Part shown: positions 53,053 to 62,799 of the stretch, one piece after another
How positions within the stretch are numbered: position 1 is the first letter of the stretch
Layout: every line of letters begins with the position of its first letter
Assembly: GCF_027570195.1 (NCBI RefSeq)
Contig: NZ_JAKMUZ010000003.1
Coordinates: forward strand, 1 to 64,000
Source of the DNA: Corynebacterium yonathiae
GTDB taxonomy: Bacteria; Actinomycetota; Actinomycetes; Mycobacteriales; Mycobacteriaceae
DNA length: 64,000 nucleotides
Reading direction: 5' to 3'
Notes under the pieces: generated by a model
What the model was told of the DNA's origin: nothing
The model's input: the letters and a program-made list of their open reading frames with translations, nothing else
The model's database searches: none
Translations under genes and position numbers: made by a program

Positions 53053-53889
53053 ATGCACGTACACCGCTGCGCCGCGGATGTGGATGGCCGCACCCGCCGC
53101 TTCCTCGTCATCGCGCCAGATAGCCCCGGCCCGCACCCGGACCTCCTGCTGCTCTTTCACGGCTCGCTGCAATCCGGCAACGTGATGCGCCGCTTTACCA
53201 ATGGCACCTTCGACGAGCTTGCCGATGCTACCAACACCATCCTCGTCTACCCCGACGGCATCGACCGCCATTTCAACGATTGCCGCGGCATCCTGCCAGT
53301 CACCGCCCGCGCGGAAAACGTGGACGACGTCGCCTTCGCTGCCTGCCTCGTCGAAGAAATGCAGCGCGAGTTCGGCACCGGCCGCACCTTTGCCTGCGGC
53401 TACTCCAACGGCGGCCAGATGGTACTCCGCCTGCTTTTCGACGCCCCCTTTACCCTCACCCGCGCTTGCATCTTCGCCTCCACCCTGGGCGAGGGCGATA
53501 ACCACGCGCCCAGTAATCCGGACGGTTACCGGCCCACGCCGCTGTTGTTTTTCCACGGCACCGCCGACCCGTATGCGCCTTATGAGGGTGGCGTCGCCGG
53601 CTTGGATGCCAAACAGACCCGCGGCCGAGTGCTTTCCGCTCCTGCCACCGCAGAGCATTTTGCCCTAGCCAATGGCTGCCAGCCACCGCGCGACTACCAC
53701 CCCACCCCAGATGTCACCGCCACCGAATACGCCGGCGATTTTCCCGTCGAACTATGGACCATGGAGGGCCTCGGGCACGTTATTCCCTCTAGCATGAAAA
53801 CCGACCCACGCATAGGCCCAAATACGGATTCCTTCCGTGCTGTGGATAAGGTCCGCGAGTTCTTCGGCCTCGACACCGCCCAGTCCTAG
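53053..53889 (+). CDS. LpqC/PHB-depolymerase-like esterase
   Basis: A 278-residue alpha/beta hydrolase. The oxyanion segment is LLLLFHGSLQSG, the nucleophile Ser is in FACGYSNGGQMVLRL, the Asp is in FFHGTADPYAPYEGG and the His is in EGLGHVIPSS. It resembles esterase families such as LpqC and feruloyl esterases but has no signal peptide. TAGACT, formed partly by the znuB stop codon, ends 8 nt before the ATG (leaderless). The substrate is unknown. Confidence 0.82.
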   Translation: MHVHRCAADVDGRTRRFLVIAPDSPGPHPDLLLLFHGSLQSGNVMRRFTNGTFDELADATNTILVYPDGIDRHFNDCRGILPVTARAENVDDVAFAACLVEEMQREFGTGRTFACGYSNGGQMVLRLLFDAPFTLTRACIFASTLGEGDNHAPSNPDGYRPTPLLFFHGTADPYAPYEGGVAGLDAKQTRGRVLSAPATAEHFALANGCQPPRDYHPTPDVTATEYAGDFPVELWTMEGLGHVIPSSMKTDPRIGPNTDSFRAVDKVREFFGLDTAQS

Positions 53890-53953
53890 TTATCCACAGC
53901 GGCGCGCCTTTACCCTCGCTCCAGCTCGCGTTCCGCACCTAATGTGTGGAGCC

Positions 53954-54964
53954 ATGAACGCGCTACACACATTCTTGACAGGCCTGGCCGCCGGCATGGA
54001 CATCATCGCCGACTGCCACGGCCTTTCCAAGCGCGCGCTTATCGACGCCGGCTGCCCCGATACCACCGCCGCCCGCCTCCTTGCCCTCGTTGATACCTAC
54101 TTCGGCCCGACCGCATTTAGCCGCCTCCAACGTGAATCCATCGCCGCAGCCCGCGCCAACGGGCACAGCCTCACCGCGCTGCTGGCCATTGAGCGCCACG
54201 CCACCAAGCTGAAAAATAAGCGCCAGGCTTGGGCCTTGCGGCGAGAGCTGTGCGGGATGAAGGGGGATGCGTCGGACGTCGAAAAGCGGGGTCGCCAACG
54301 CGTGCGCGAGATTAAAGGTCCGCCGCAGCGCACACCCGGTGTCAAGCTGTATCGCCGCGCCGATGGACCGTGGACCATGACGATTACCGGCAAATCCGCC
54401 GATATTGCCGATATGCATGCCGCGCTCGATAAGGAGGCCCCGCTCGATTCGGTGCGCAAGATTTTCCAGGGCAAGGCCACCGCCTCCGGTGCGTCCGTGA
54501 CCACGAATGTGGTGCTGCGCTTGGACGAGCTCGACCGCGTTGTCGACACCGCAGGCGATGACATCACCTTGCAACTAACCAACGGCGCCCGGATGACCGG
54601 CGCGGACCTGGTGCGCCGGGCATTTACCGCGCACGGCTATGTCACCCTTATCCATCCTGTGAAAGGTCCGGTAAACCTGTATCGCACCGAGCGGCTCGCC
54701 TCGCCCAAGCAGCGCACCATGGCGGCCGCGGAAAATCCCACCTGTCCATGGCCCGCCTGCAATTACCCCGCCGATGAATGCCAGGTCCATCACCTCACCG
54801 CGTGGCGCCACGGCGGCGAGACCAACCCCGAAAACCTCACCATCGCCTGCCCGTACCACAACGGCGTCAACGACGATGACCCCAACGCCCCGCCAGGACG
54901 CGGCCGCCTGGCAAGGGTGGACGGAACCATTAAATGGTTGCCGCCCTGGGCAGAAAGCGGCTAG
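53954..54964 (+). CDS. DUF222/HNH endonuclease-like protein
   Basis: A 336-residue protein of the 13E12-repeat/DUF222 type common in actinobacteria. A helical domain (about residues 1-170, very basic at 80-120) precedes a C-terminal HNH fold: CPWPACNYPADECQVHHLTAWRHGGETNPENLTIACPYHNGVNDD. It has two Cys and His for zinc and the catalytic His pair. Members occur in many copies per genome and their role is undefined. The ATG has GTGGAG about 3 nt upstream; the frame is open farther upstream into the esterase gene. Confidence 0.85.
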   Translation: MNALHTFLTGLAAGMDIIADCHGLSKRALIDAGCPDTTAARLLALVDTYFGPTAFSRLQRESIAAARANGHSLTALLAIERHATKLKNKRQAWALRRELCGMKGDASDVEKRGRQRVREIKGPPQRTPGVKLYRRADGPWTMTITGKSADIADMHAALDKEAPLDSVRKIFQGKATASGASVTTNVVLRLDELDRVVDTAGDDITLQLTNGARMTGADLVRRAFTAHGYVTLIHPVKGPVNLYRTERLASPKQRTMAAAENPTCPWPACNYPADECQVHHLTAWRHGGETNPENLTIACPYHNGVNDDDPNAPPGRGRLARVDGTIKWLPPWAESG

Positions 54965-54980
54965 AAACTCTCGCTAGAGA

Positions 54981-55928
54981 CTACTGGGCCGCGCGGCGCT
55001 GGCGGGCGAATTCGGAAAGCACGGAACCGGCCGCGACGGAAGCATTGAGGGACTCGACCCAGTCCGTCATCGGGATGGACATAATAACGTCGCAGTTCTC
55101 GCGTACCAGGCGGGAGATACCCTTGCCTTCGGAACCGATGACGATGACCACGGGATCCGTCGCACCATTATAGCTGTCCAGCGTGTGCTCGCCGCCGGCG
55201 TCTAGGCCGACGACCTGGTAGCCGCTCTTTTGGAATTGCTGCACGGTGCGGGTGATATTCGTCGCGCGGGCGACCGGCAGGCGCGCCGCTGTGCCGGCCG
55301 AAGTACGCCACGCCACCGCGGTTACGGACGCAGAGCGACGCTCCGGGATGATGACGCCGTCGCCGCCGAATGCCGCCACAGATCGGATAACCGCGCCGAG
55401 GTTGCGCGGGTCGGTGATGTTATCCAGGATGACGAACATGCCAGGCCGCGCATTCTCGGCCGCACGGGCGATGAGCTCGTCTACATCGGCGTATTTATAC
55501 GGCGGAATCTGCAGCCCGATGCCCTGATGCATGCCGTTGCCGGTCATGCGGTCCATTTCGTGGCGCTGCACCTCGATGATGGGGATATTGCGGGTATTGC
55601 ACATCGCCACGGCCTCGGACAGGCGCTTGTCGTTGCGGGTGCCGGCCACGATATAGAGCGTGGTGGCCGGCACCTTGGCATGCAAGCACTCGATGACCGG
55701 GTTGCGGCCCACGACCATCTCGGCGGTCTCTTTCTGGTGGCGGCCGGAGTTCCGGCGCTCGCGCTCCAGCTTCGCCTTGTGCTTGGCGTGGTAAATGCGG
55801 TCCTCTGCCTTGGGCGTCGGGCCCTTGCCGGCCAAGCCCTTGCGGCGCTGGCCGCCAGAGCCCTTGGTTGCGCCCTTCTTATTGGTCTTGCGGATTCCCG
55901 CGCCACCGCGACCGTGGGTACGTGCCAT
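54981..55928 (-). CDS. rlmB: 23S rRNA (guanosine-2'-O-)-methyltransferase RlmB
   Basis: A 315-residue SPOUT methyltransferase acting on G2251 of 23S rRNA. A basic Gly/Lys-rich tail (1-65) precedes the substrate-binding domain ([25 protein letters not shown]). The knotted catalytic domain has [47 protein letters not shown] and [24 protein letters not shown] lies 9 nt before the ATG. It follows cysS by 23 nt. Confidence 0.95.
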   Translation of the reverse strand: MARTHGRGGAGIRKTNKKGATKGSGGQRRKGLAGKGPTPKAEDRIYHAKHKAKLERERRNSGRHQKETAEMVVGRNPVIECLHAKVPATTLYIVAGTRNDKRLSEAVAMCNTRNIPIIEVQRHEMDRMTGNGMHQGIGLQIPPYKYADVDELIARAAENARPGMFVILDNITDPRNLGAVIRSVAAFGGDGVIIPERRSASVTAVAWRTSAGTAARLPVARATNITRTVQQFQKSGYQVVGLDAGGEHTLDSYNGATDPVVIVIGSEGKGISRLVRENCDVIMSIPMTDWVESLNASVAAGSVLSEFARQRRAAQ

Positions 55929-55951
55929 AGTTTATTGTCCTTTCGGAGTGC

Positions 55952-57340
55952 TTAACGCTGCGCCAGCGACCAAGTCGGGCCGTCTGGGGTATCAGTGATG
56001 GTGATGCCGGCGGCCGCGAGGCGGTCACGGACGGCGTCGGCAGTAGCGAAGTCCTTGTCCGCGCGCGCCTGGGTGCGCCGCTCCAGTTCAGCCTGTACCA
56101 ACGCGTCCAGCGCGGCATCCGCCCCGCTAGCTTGCGCTCCATCTTCCCACTCCAACGGGTCAAAGCCAAGTACGTGCGCCATCGCGCGCACCTGGCCGGC
56201 CAGCGTGCGTGCCTCGGCCTCCTTGCCGGCCGCCAGCGCCTTATTGCCGGCACGGACGGTGGTGTGGATCTCCGCCAAAGCCTTAGGCACCGCGATGTCA
56301 TCATTCATCGCTTCTTCAAAGCCTTGCGTCCACTCGCCCAGCTCCAGGTCGTCGAAGTGAGCGAGGAAATCTTCGATGCGGCGGTAACCCGCGGCGGCCT
56401 CGGTAAGCGCGGTCTCGGAATACTCCAGCACGGAGCGGTAGTGCGCCGAGCCCAGGTAGTAACGCAGCTCCACCGGGCGCACCAGCTCGAGCATATTCGG
56501 AATCGAAAGGACGTTGCCCAGCGACTTCGACATCTTCTCGCCCGACATCGTCACCCAGTGGTTGTGCATCCAGTAATTAGCGAATTTATCGCCGGCCGCG
56601 TGCGACTGTGCAATCTCGTTTTCGTGGTGCGGGAACTGCAGGTCCAGCCCGCCACAGTGGATATCGAAATTAGAACCCAGGTAATAGGTAGACATGGCCG
56701 AGCACTCCAGGTGCCAGCCGGGACGACCGTTGCCCCACGGGGTAGGCCAGCTGGGCTCACCCGGCTTCGCGGCCTTCCACAGCGCAAAATCCTGAGGTCC
56801 GCGCTTTGCGGAATCCTCGCCCTCGCCCTGTTCCATTTCCTCTACCTTATTGCCAGATAACGAACCGTAATCCGAGCCTTCGGCCTTGGTCCAAGCGGTG
56901 ACGTCGAAGTAGACGGAGCCGTTTGCGGGGTAGGCAAAGCCGGCGTCGATAAGCCGCTGCATATAGTCGACCATCTGGGTGACAAAGCCGGTCGCACGCG
57001 GCTCTACCGAAGGCGGAAGCACACCCAGAGTGTTATAGGCCTTGGTGAACTCGCGCTCATAGGTGGACACCCACTCCCACCAGGGGCGATTATTCTCGGC
57101 CGCCTTGGTGAGAATTTTGTCATCGATATCGGTGACATTGCGCACCAAAGCCACGTCGTAGCCCTGGGCGAGCAGCCAGCGGCGCAGGATGTCGAAGGCG
57201 ACGCCGGAGCGCAGGTGCCCGATGTGCGGCTGGGCCTGCGGGGTGGCACCGCACAGGTAAATCGAGGCATGGCCGGGGCGGATCGGCTCAAAATCACGTT
57301 GGCTGCGGGTGGCTGTGTCATAAATGCGCAAAGTACTCAC
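55952..57340 (-). CDS. cysS: Cysteinyl-tRNA synthetase
   Basis: A 462-residue class Ia synthetase charging tRNA-Cys. The zinc Cys is in [19 protein letters not shown], which also holds the HIGH motif; KMSKS appears in [13 protein letters not shown], and zinc ligands in [26 protein letters not shown]. The start is GTG with TAGACT 7 nt upstream and no SD, so it is leaderless. MshC is related, but the length and neighbours (rlmB, ispF) fix cysS. Confidence 0.96.
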   Translation of the reverse strand: MSTLRIYDTATRSQRDFEPIRPGHASIYLCGATPQAQPHIGHLRSGVAFDILRRWLLAQGYDVALVRNVTDIDDKILTKAAENNRPWWEWVSTYEREFTKAYNTLGVLPPSVEPRATGFVTQMVDYMQRLIDAGFAYPANGSVYFDVTAWTKAEGSDYGSLSGNKVEEMEQGEGEDSAKRGPQDFALWKAAKPGEPSWPTPWGNGRPGWHLECSAMSTYYLGSNFDIHCGGLDLQFPHHENEIAQSHAAGDKFANYWMHNHWVTMSGEKMSKSLGNVLSIPNMLELVRPVELRYYLGSAHYRSVLEYSETALTEAAAGYRRIEDFLAHFDDLELGEWTQGFEEAMNDDIAVPKALAEIHTTVRAGNKALAAGKEAEARTLAGQVRAMAHVLGFDPLEWEDGAQASGADAALDALVQAELERRTQARADKDFATADAVRDRLAAAGITITDTPDGPTWSLAQR

Positions 57341-57384
57341 GCCACTTAGTCTAATTGACGCGTGCGCGGGGTTAGTGCGGTGGG

Positions 57385-57867
57385 CTAGGCGCGCCAGACG
57401 ACGGCCGTAGCAACCGCCGCACGCCCCTCCTTACGGCCGGTGAACCCCAGGTGGTCCGTGGTGGTAGCAGAGACGGACACGGGGGCACCGAGGATTTCAC
57501 TCAGCACGGCCTCGGCCTCTTCGCGGCGCGGCCCCATCTTTGGGGTCTGGCCGATGAGCTGGGCGGCGGCGTTGCCGATGATAAAGCCCTCGGATTCGAG
57601 CAGCTGGCGGCATTCGCGCAGCAGCTTCGCGCCGGAAACGCCATCGTATTCGGGGCGGCCGACGCCCACGAAGGAGCCGAGGTCGCCGAGGTGAGAGGCG
57701 GACAAAAGGGCGTCGACAAGCGCGTGCGCTACAACGTCCCCATCAGAGTGGCCCTCGCAGCCGTCCACGTCCTCAAAGAGCAGGCCGGCGATCCAGCAGT
57801 CCTTGCCGGCCTCGATTTGGTGGGCGTCGGTAGCGATGCCAACGCGCGGGATAATCGGGTTAGTCAT
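57385..57867 (-). CDS. ispF: 2-C-methyl-D-erythritol 2,4-cyclodiphosphate synthase IspF
   Basis: A 160-residue enzyme of the non-mevalonate isoprenoid pathway that cyclises CDP-ME 2-phosphate. The zinc ligands are in [10 protein letters not shown] and [19 protein letters not shown], and the C-terminal [18 protein letters not shown] is complete. It overlaps the end of ispD by 8 nt. Confidence 0.97.
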   Translation of the reverse strand: MTNPIIPRVGIATDAHQIEAGKDCWIAGLLFEDVDGCEGHSDGDVVAHALVDALLSASHLGDLGSFVGVGRPEYDGVSGAKLLRECRQLLESEGFIIGNAAAQLIGQTPKMGPRREEAEAVLSEILGAPVSVSATTTDHLGFTGRKEGRAAVATAVVWRA

Positions 57868-58609
57868 GGTTCTCCTCCGTCAGGGCGTGGGCCAGGGTGA
57901 GATCGATGGGCGTGGTGATCTTGAAAGCCAGGGTATCGCCCGGCACGGTTGCCACGCGCTCGCCGTGCCATTCCATGAGGCTGGCGTCATCCGTGGCCGT
58001 AAATTCGGGCTGCTGGGCCCAATAGTCCAGGTTGGCCTGGCGCAGCGCAGACAGGCGGAAGGCCTGCGGGGTTTGCACCGCGCGCAGGCGGGAGCGGTCG
58101 GGCGTAGCGACGACAGCATCCCCCGCGATTTCTTTGATGGTATCGGCCACGGGAACCACGGGCACGGCCGCGGGGGCGCCTTCCAGCACGCTTTTGGCGA
58201 CGCCCCGCACCATCGCCGGCGGCGTCAACGCCCGAGCTGCATCATGGATAAGCACCACGGCGTCTTCGTCCGGGATTGCTTGCAGGCCGGCCCAGACGGA
58301 ATCGGCGCGCTCGCTGCCGCCGTGAACGAGGCGAATGGGGGCGGCGCTTGCAGCGTCAGTATCGCCAGTGGCATCGATGCGGCCGATGATGCGCTGGGCC
58401 TCGGGCTCCATATCCGGGCTGACCAGGACTATGACTTCATCGACCACACCGGAAGTCAGCAGCACGCGCACGGAGCGCTCCAAAAGAGTGCGCCCGCGCA
58501 GCTCGACATAGGCCTTAGGGACCTCGGCGCCGAGGCGGGTGCCTTGGCCGGCGGCCGCAATGAGCGCAATGACGCGCGGGTTAGTCTTCGTCGTCGAAGG
58601 AGAGGTCAT
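57860..58609 (-). CDS. ispD: 2-C-methyl-D-erythritol 4-phosphate cytidylyltransferase IspD
   Basis: A 249-residue nucleotidyltransferase making [25 protein letters not shown] is the CTP loop with its Lys, and [16 protein letters not shown] and [11 protein letters not shown] complete the active site. The ATG lies inside carD (29-bp overlap), so the two are translationally linked. Confidence 0.96.
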   Translation of the reverse strand: MTSPSTTKTNPRVIALIAAAGQGTRLGAEVPKAYVELRGRTLLERSVRVLLTSGVVDEVIVLVSPDMEPEAQRIIGRIDATGDTDAASAAPIRLVHGGSERADSVWAGLQAIPDEDAVVLIHDAARALTPPAMVRGVAKSVLEGAPAAVPVVPVADTIKEIAGDAVVATPDRSRLRAVQTPQAFRLSALRQANLDYWAQQPEFTATDDASLMEWHGERVATVPGDTLAFKITTPIDLTLAHALTEENHD

Positions 58610-59165
58610 CGAGATCGATGTCGTTGTCGATATCGGTGGTAATGGACTTATCGTCTACCAATCCGGCGGCGCGGTGGCGCTCGATGGTGGCATCGATTTC
58701 TTCCATCATGGTATCGGCCTTCTTCTCATCGACCGGCTTGGCCAGTGCGAGCTCACCCACCAAGATGGTGCGGGCCTTGCCCAGCATGCGCTTCTCACCG
58801 GCCGAAAGACCACGGTCCTGGTCGCGGCGCCACAGGTCGCGCACAACCTCGGCAACCTTATTAATATCTCCGGACGCCAGACGCTCCTGGTTAGCCTTAT
58901 AACGGCGGGACCAGTTTCCGGCTTCTTCGACGTCCTCATCGCGCAGCACGGAAAAGACCTTTTCAAGGCCCTCCTTACCCACGACGTCGCGCACGCCGAC
59001 GTTATCGGCATTCTTAATGGGCACGCGGACGACTAGGTCGGACTGGTTGATGTGCAGCACCAGGTATTCCAGCGTCTCGCCGCCCATCTCGCGGGTCTCG
59101 ATATCCTCGATGACGGCCGCACCGTGGTGCGGGTAGACGACGACCTCGCCGACCTTATACTCCAT
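58581..59165 (-). CDS. carD: CarD-type RNA polymerase-binding regulator
   Basis: A 194-residue transcription factor that stabilises open complexes at most promoters. The N-terminal RNAP-interacting Tudor-like domain runs from [26 protein letters not shown], and the C-terminal helical domain has [36 protein letters not shown] with the promoter-wedging Trp. A further acidic tail of about 35 residues follows. The ATG with AAGGAG 5 nt upstream is used; a GTG six bases earlier abuts the SD. It heads carD-ispD-ispF. Confidence 0.95.
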   Translation of the reverse strand: MEYKVGEVVVYPHHGAAVIEDIETREMGGETLEYLVLHINQSDLVVRVPIKNADNVGVRDVVGKEGLEKVFSVLRDEDVEEAGNWSRRYKANQERLASGDINKVAEVVRDLWRRDQDRGLSAGEKRMLGKARTILVGELALAKPVDEKKADTMMEEIDATIERHRAAGLVDDKSITTDIDNDIDLDDLSFDDED

Positions 59166-59366
59166 TGCCACTCCTTGTGTTCCCGATTTATCCCGGTTGA
59201 CTAAGGTCGCTATTTTATCACGCGCGAACGCCCCGCCTGCGGATACCCCCGTATACCCCCACGGTCTACCCGCCCGGTTTGGTATTAACTGTGTACTTTA
59301 ATGCGAAAGGGACTAGGCTAAAGCGTTGACAAGCCCTGTGATCGCAATTGATGGAGGATGCTCAAC

Positions 59367-59945
59367 GTGCAGTCCCTGAAGTCCGCCGCCCGCCGCGGTG
59401 CCATTATTTCCGTTACCGCCGTCTCTGCTTTGGCGCTGGCTTCTTGCTCGGCGGGTCAGGTAACCCAGACCGCTGACAAGGTGGCTGCGGTCGATGGCGC
59501 TTCTGCAAGCACGGAAGACAACAAGGTTGCAGTTCGCGATGTCACCATCTTGGTAGAGCCGAACGGCACCGCTGCCTTGAAGTTCAGCGCCGTAAACCAG
59601 GGCTACGACACCGATGTCATCTCCCTGGAGTCCGTCAAGGTCGACGGCCAGCGCGTAGAGATGGAAAAGGCACAGCCGCTGCACCGCGACCAATCCATCG
59701 TTGCGGATTCTCAGAAGAACCTGGAGGCCCATCCTCAGCAGGATTCCGAGAGCGTCCAGTACATCGCCACCAACCTGAAAAACGATGACTTTGGCTACGC
59801 CGGCGACCGCCCGGTTACCTTCGAGTTCTCCAACGGTTCCATCGACGTGGACGCCACCATCGCGGCCACCCAGATGCAATCTGGCGAGTTCGACCGCGAC
59901 GTCGAGTCCTCCGAGGGCTACACCTCCGAGGCTCCGAAGAACTAA
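59367..59945 (+). CDS. lpqE: LpqE-like lipoprotein
   Basis: A 192-residue exported lipoprotein. The signal peptide ends LALASC with Cys27, followed by SAGQVTQTADKVAAVDGA, which resembles M. tuberculosis LpqE, and a beta-rich domain. Placement divergent from carD and upstream of radA repeats the mycobacterial order. Function is unknown. The GTG is used because GGAGG is 9 nt upstream; the ATG three codons earlier directly abuts that SD. Confidence 0.82.
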   Translation: MQSLKSAARRGAIISVTAVSALALASCSAGQVTQTADKVAAVDGASASTEDNKVAVRDVTILVEPNGTAALKFSAVNQGYDTDVISLESVKVDGQRVEMEKAQPLHRDQSIVADSQKNLEAHPQQDSESVQYIATNLKNDDFGYAGDRPVTFEFSNGSIDVDATIAATQMQSGEFDRDVESSEGYTSEAPKN

Positions 59946-59965
59946 GCCACACTACTTTCCAGCCC

Positions 59966-60008
59966 CGCTCCCAGCCCGTTTCGGACTGGGAGCGTCTGTG
60001 TGTTTTAG
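59966..60008 (+). terminator. Terminator after lpqE
   Basis: CGCTCCCAG pairs with CTGGGAGCG, with an inner CCG/CGG pair, followed by TCTGTGTGTTTT. It ends just before the radA promoter. Confidence 0.75.
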
Positions 60009-60011
60009 GCT
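60006..60011 (+). promoter_or_regulatory. -10 box of radA
   Basis: TAGGCT, 7 nt before the radA ATG. There is no SD, so the mRNA is leaderless. The frame is open upstream into lpqE, and this box decides the start. Confidence 0.65.
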
Positions 60012-60018
60012 AGAAACC

Positions 60019-61383
60019 ATGGCCAAGAAATCTCGCCCCATCCACACCTGTTCCGAATGCGGCTATGTCTCGCCAAAGTGGCTCGGACGGTGCCCAGACT
60101 GCGGGTCGTGGGGCACGTTGGAGGAAAAGGCACCGGCGGTGGTGGCGGGACCGGGGGCGTCGGCAAGCAAGGGCGTAGCACCGGCAAGCCCGGCGCAGCC
60201 AATTACCAAGATTGGAGCGCAAGCGACGAAGACGGTGCGCACTGGTATCGGCGAACTAGATCGCGTGCTGGGCACCGGCATCGTGCCCGGCTCAGTGGTG
60301 CTCATGGCCGGCGAACCCGGCGTGGGTAAATCCACGCTACTGCTGGAAGTAGCCTCGCGGTGGGCACAGCTCGGCCGCACCGTGCTCTATGCGACGGCCG
60401 AGGAATCCGCCGGCCAAGTAAGATCGCGCGCCGAGCGCACCGGCGCGCTGCAGGAAAAGCTGTACTTGGCGGCCGAGTCCAACCTGGATGCGGTCTTTGG
60501 CCATGTAGATAAGCTCCAGCCCAGCCTCATTATCGTCGATTCGGTACAAACCATGCACGCCGTGGGCGTGGAAGGCGTATCGGGCGGCGTGGCACAATCA
60601 CGCGCGGTGACGGCCGCGCTGACCTCGCTGGCGAAGTCCACCGGCATACCGGTGCTGCTGGTGGGCCATGTCACGAAAGACGGGAACGTGGCCGGGCCGC
60701 GCGTGCTCGAGCACCTTGTCGATGTCGTTTTAAACTTCGAAGGCGACCGCCAATCCAGCCTCCGCATGCTGCGCGGCATCAAAAACCGCTTTGGCGCCAC
60801 CGATGAGGTGGGATGCTTTGAGCAGACGGCCGGCGGCATTCGAGAGGTGGCGGATCCCTCGGGGCTCTTCCTTTCGCACCGAGGCACGACGCCGGATGGT
60901 TCGGCGGTCACTGTCGCAATGGACGGCGTGCGGCCGATCCTGGCGGAGGTGCAGGCGCTGACGGTGGACCCAGTGGCAAAGAACCCGCGGCGCGTGGTTA
61001 CTGGCCTAGACTCCAACCGCGTACCGATGGTGCTCGCCGTGCTGCAGGCGCGCGCCGGCCAGCGCACCAATGATAAAGATGCCTACGTCGCCACGGTCGG
61101 CGGCATGCGAATTACGGAAACCGCGACGGATCTGGCCGTCGCGCTGGCGACGTGGTCTTCGTTGCATGAGCAGCCACTGCCAGCCAAGACGGTAGTCATT
61201 GGCGAGGTGGGCCTGGCCGGCGAGTTGCGGCCGGTGCCAAATGTGGAGCGGCGCTTAATGGAAGCCGCGCGGCTGGGCTACAAGAACGCCATTGTCCCGC
61301 GCGGGGATATCGAGCCAGTCGACGGCATGCGCGTGCACCAAGCCGGGACGCTGGGACAGGCTATCGCCGCGGTGGCGGGTTAG
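60019..61383 (+). CDS. radA: DNA repair protein RadA
   Basis: A 454-residue RecA-like ATPase that aids branch migration in recombination. A zinc finger (CSECGYVSPKWLGRCPDCGSW, residues 11-31), Walker A GEPGVGKST, Walker B LIIVDSVQTM, the RadA-specific IKNRFG and a C-terminal Lon-protease-like domain (VGEVGLAGELRPVPNVERRL) are in order. Confidence 0.96.
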   Translation: MAKKSRPIHTCSECGYVSPKWLGRCPDCGSWGTLEEKAPAVVAGPGASASKGVAPASPAQPITKIGAQATKTVRTGIGELDRVLGTGIVPGSVVLMAGEPGVGKSTLLLEVASRWAQLGRTVLYATAEESAGQVRSRAERTGALQEKLYLAAESNLDAVFGHVDKLQPSLIIVDSVQTMHAVGVEGVSGGVAQSRAVTAALTSLAKSTGIPVLLVGHVTKDGNVAGPRVLEHLVDVVLNFEGDRQSSLRMLRGIKNRFGATDEVGCFEQTAGGIREVADPSGLFLSHRGTTPDGSAVTVAMDGVRPILAEVQALTVDPVAKNPRRVVTGLDSNRVPMVLAVLQARAGQRTNDKDAYVATVGGMRITETATDLAVALATWSSLHEQPLPAKTVVIGEVGLAGELRPVPNVERRLMEAARLGYKNAIVPRGDIEPVDGMRVHQAGTLGQAIAAVAG

Positions 61384-61386
61384 CGC

Positions 61387-62085
61387 CTAGCGCAGCGTGA
61401 AGTCCTGTGGCGGGGAGGAGTTATCGCCGATGACCGTATGGGCGAAATAGGCACCCGGTTCGGCCGCGGGGCGGTCGGTGCATTCGCCTGGCTTAGAGGC
61501 TTGGCGGGACCATTCGGCCTCGAATTTTATGTCCTTGCCGGCCGGGAAGGTCTGCGAGCCGGTCTGCACGGAAGCGTAGCAATCCGTATCGGACCACACG
61601 CGCTCATTATCGGCCATCTTGTAGACCTCGAAGCGCAGCAGGTTCTTGTCTAGGTCGATTTTGCAGTCTGCGGCCGTGGGGTTGGTAACCGTCATGAAGA
61701 ACTTCGGCAGCTCGCCCTCCGGCACGGAGTAGTTCAACATGGAGGTGCGCACCTGGAGGTCCGCGAGATCACAGGTTTTCTTCGCCGCCTCGGAGCTTGC
61801 GGCCGGCGAGCTAGATGGCTCTCTTTCGGCAGACTTGCTTTCCGAGGCCCCCTCGGCCGACGCCTCCGACTCCGAGGAGACCTCGGAGGTTTCCGGCGCG
61901 GCCGAAGATGAGGTCTGCTCCGGTGTAGGCGCGGGTGCGGCGGTATCGGCCGACTTATCACTATTTCCCCCGAAGGCGGCCACAGCCGCCCAGATCAGCA
62001 CCACGGCCAACACGAGCACGATGATGAGCGCCGCCACGCGGCGGCGCTTGTAGATCTCTTCAGGTAGGGGCTTTTTCTGCGTCAC
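61387..62085 (-). CDS. Membrane-anchored extracytoplasmic protein (Rv3587c-like)
   Basis: A 232-residue protein. A cytoplasmic basic start (KRRRVAALI) is followed by one TM helix (about residues 14-34), a Ser/Glu/Ala-rich spacer to about 95, and a beta-rich domain with four Cys (CDLADLQVRTSMLNYSVPEGE ... DCKIDLDKN ... DTDCYASVQ ... GECTDRPA). The position beside radA and carbonic anhydrase equals M. tuberculosis Rv3587c. Function unknown. The start is GTG with TAAAAT 7 nt upstream (leaderless). It faces radA with only 3 bp between the ends. Confidence 0.75.
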   Translation of the reverse strand: MTQKKPLPEEIYKRRRVAALIIVLVLAVVLIWAAVAAFGGNSDKSADTAAPAPTPEQTSSSAAPETSEVSSESEASAEGASESKSAEREPSSSPAASSEAAKKTCDLADLQVRTSMLNYSVPEGELPKFFMTVTNPTAADCKIDLDKNLLRFEVYKMADNERVWSDTDCYASVQTGSQTFPAGKDIKFEAEWSRQASKPGECTDRPAAEPGAYFAHTVIGDNSSPPQDFTLR

Positions 62086-62149
62086 GCTGTCAATTTTAAG
62101 CGGTGGGCACGGGCCGGTGCGCTAAGCCCGTGCCGCGTGTCTGGCCGGG

Positions 62150-62764
62150 TTATTTCACCCCGAGGGCCTGCAGGGTCTCTACGCTGGAATCTTCCAGCAG
62201 GTAGCGCGCGCCGATAACACCCAAAGCGCCCTCGTCTAGCAGGCGGCGTACGTTGGGCACGCTGGTGACTAGTTGGGCGACGGTCTGGCGAGTGTGTTCC
62301 CGTTCGACGTCGTCAGTCGTGGCTGTCCGGCCCGCCACAAGTGCAGAGGCGGCCACCTTCTCGATGATGGGGCGCTGCAGGCCGGTGGGCAGCTCGCCGC
62401 CCGACACAAAACTGGTAGCCGCGCCCACCGCACCGCAAGATTGGTGGCCGAGTACCACCAGCAGGTTGGGCTTTAAGGCGGCGAGGGCATAGTCGAGGGA
62501 GGCTAGGACGGCGTCGTCAAGAATGTGGCCTGCGGTGCGGATGACAAAGGCATCGCCGAAGCCGATATTGAAGACGTGCTCGATAGGGGCGCGGGAATCG
62601 GAGCAGGAAATGACCACCACGCGGGGATCCTGGCCGTGGGTTAGGCCCTCGCGGTTATAAATCTCGCGCACGTCGACGGTCTTGCCGTCCAATACGCGCT
62701 GATTTCCCGCCTGGAGGGCCTCCCATACGGCCTGCGGTTCGTGGGCAATATTACGTAAAGGCAT
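62150..62764 (-). CDS. Beta-class carbonic anhydrase
   Basis: A 204-residue zinc enzyme interconverting CO2 and bicarbonate. Zinc ligands and the catalytic dyad are visible: Cys and Asp-Arg in VVISCSDSRAP, and His-x2-Cys in VVLGHQSCGAV. It corresponds to mycobacterial CanB by place. The start is the ATG of MPLRNIAHEP: TAGAAT ends 7 nt before it; an upstream in-frame ATG would overlap that box. Confidence 0.92.
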   Translation of the reverse strand: MPLRNIAHEPQAVWEALQAGNQRVLDGKTVDVREIYNREGLTHGQDPRVVVISCSDSRAPIEHVFNIGFGDAFVIRTAGHILDDAVLASLDYALAALKPNLLVVLGHQSCGAVGAATSFVSGGELPTGLQRPIIEKVAASALVAGRTATTDDVEREHTRQTVAQLVTSVPNVRRLLDEGALGVIGARYLLEDSSVETLQALGVK

Positions 62765-62771
62765 AGGCCAC

Positions 62772-62777
62772 ATTCTA
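62772..62777 (-). promoter_or_regulatory. -10 box fixing the carbonic anhydrase start
   Basis: TAGAAT on the minus strand, 7 nt before the ATG at 62764. The mutY -10-like TAGACT (62784-62789) lies beside it on the plus strand. Confidence 0.6.
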
Positions 62778-62799
62778 ATGCCTTAGACTATCTCCCACG

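Noticed and set aside
53890..53898. Consensus DnaA box TTATCCACA
   Set aside because: A single site with no cluster, AT-rich region or dnaA/dnaN nearby; about one such match is expected by chance in 64 kb on two strands.
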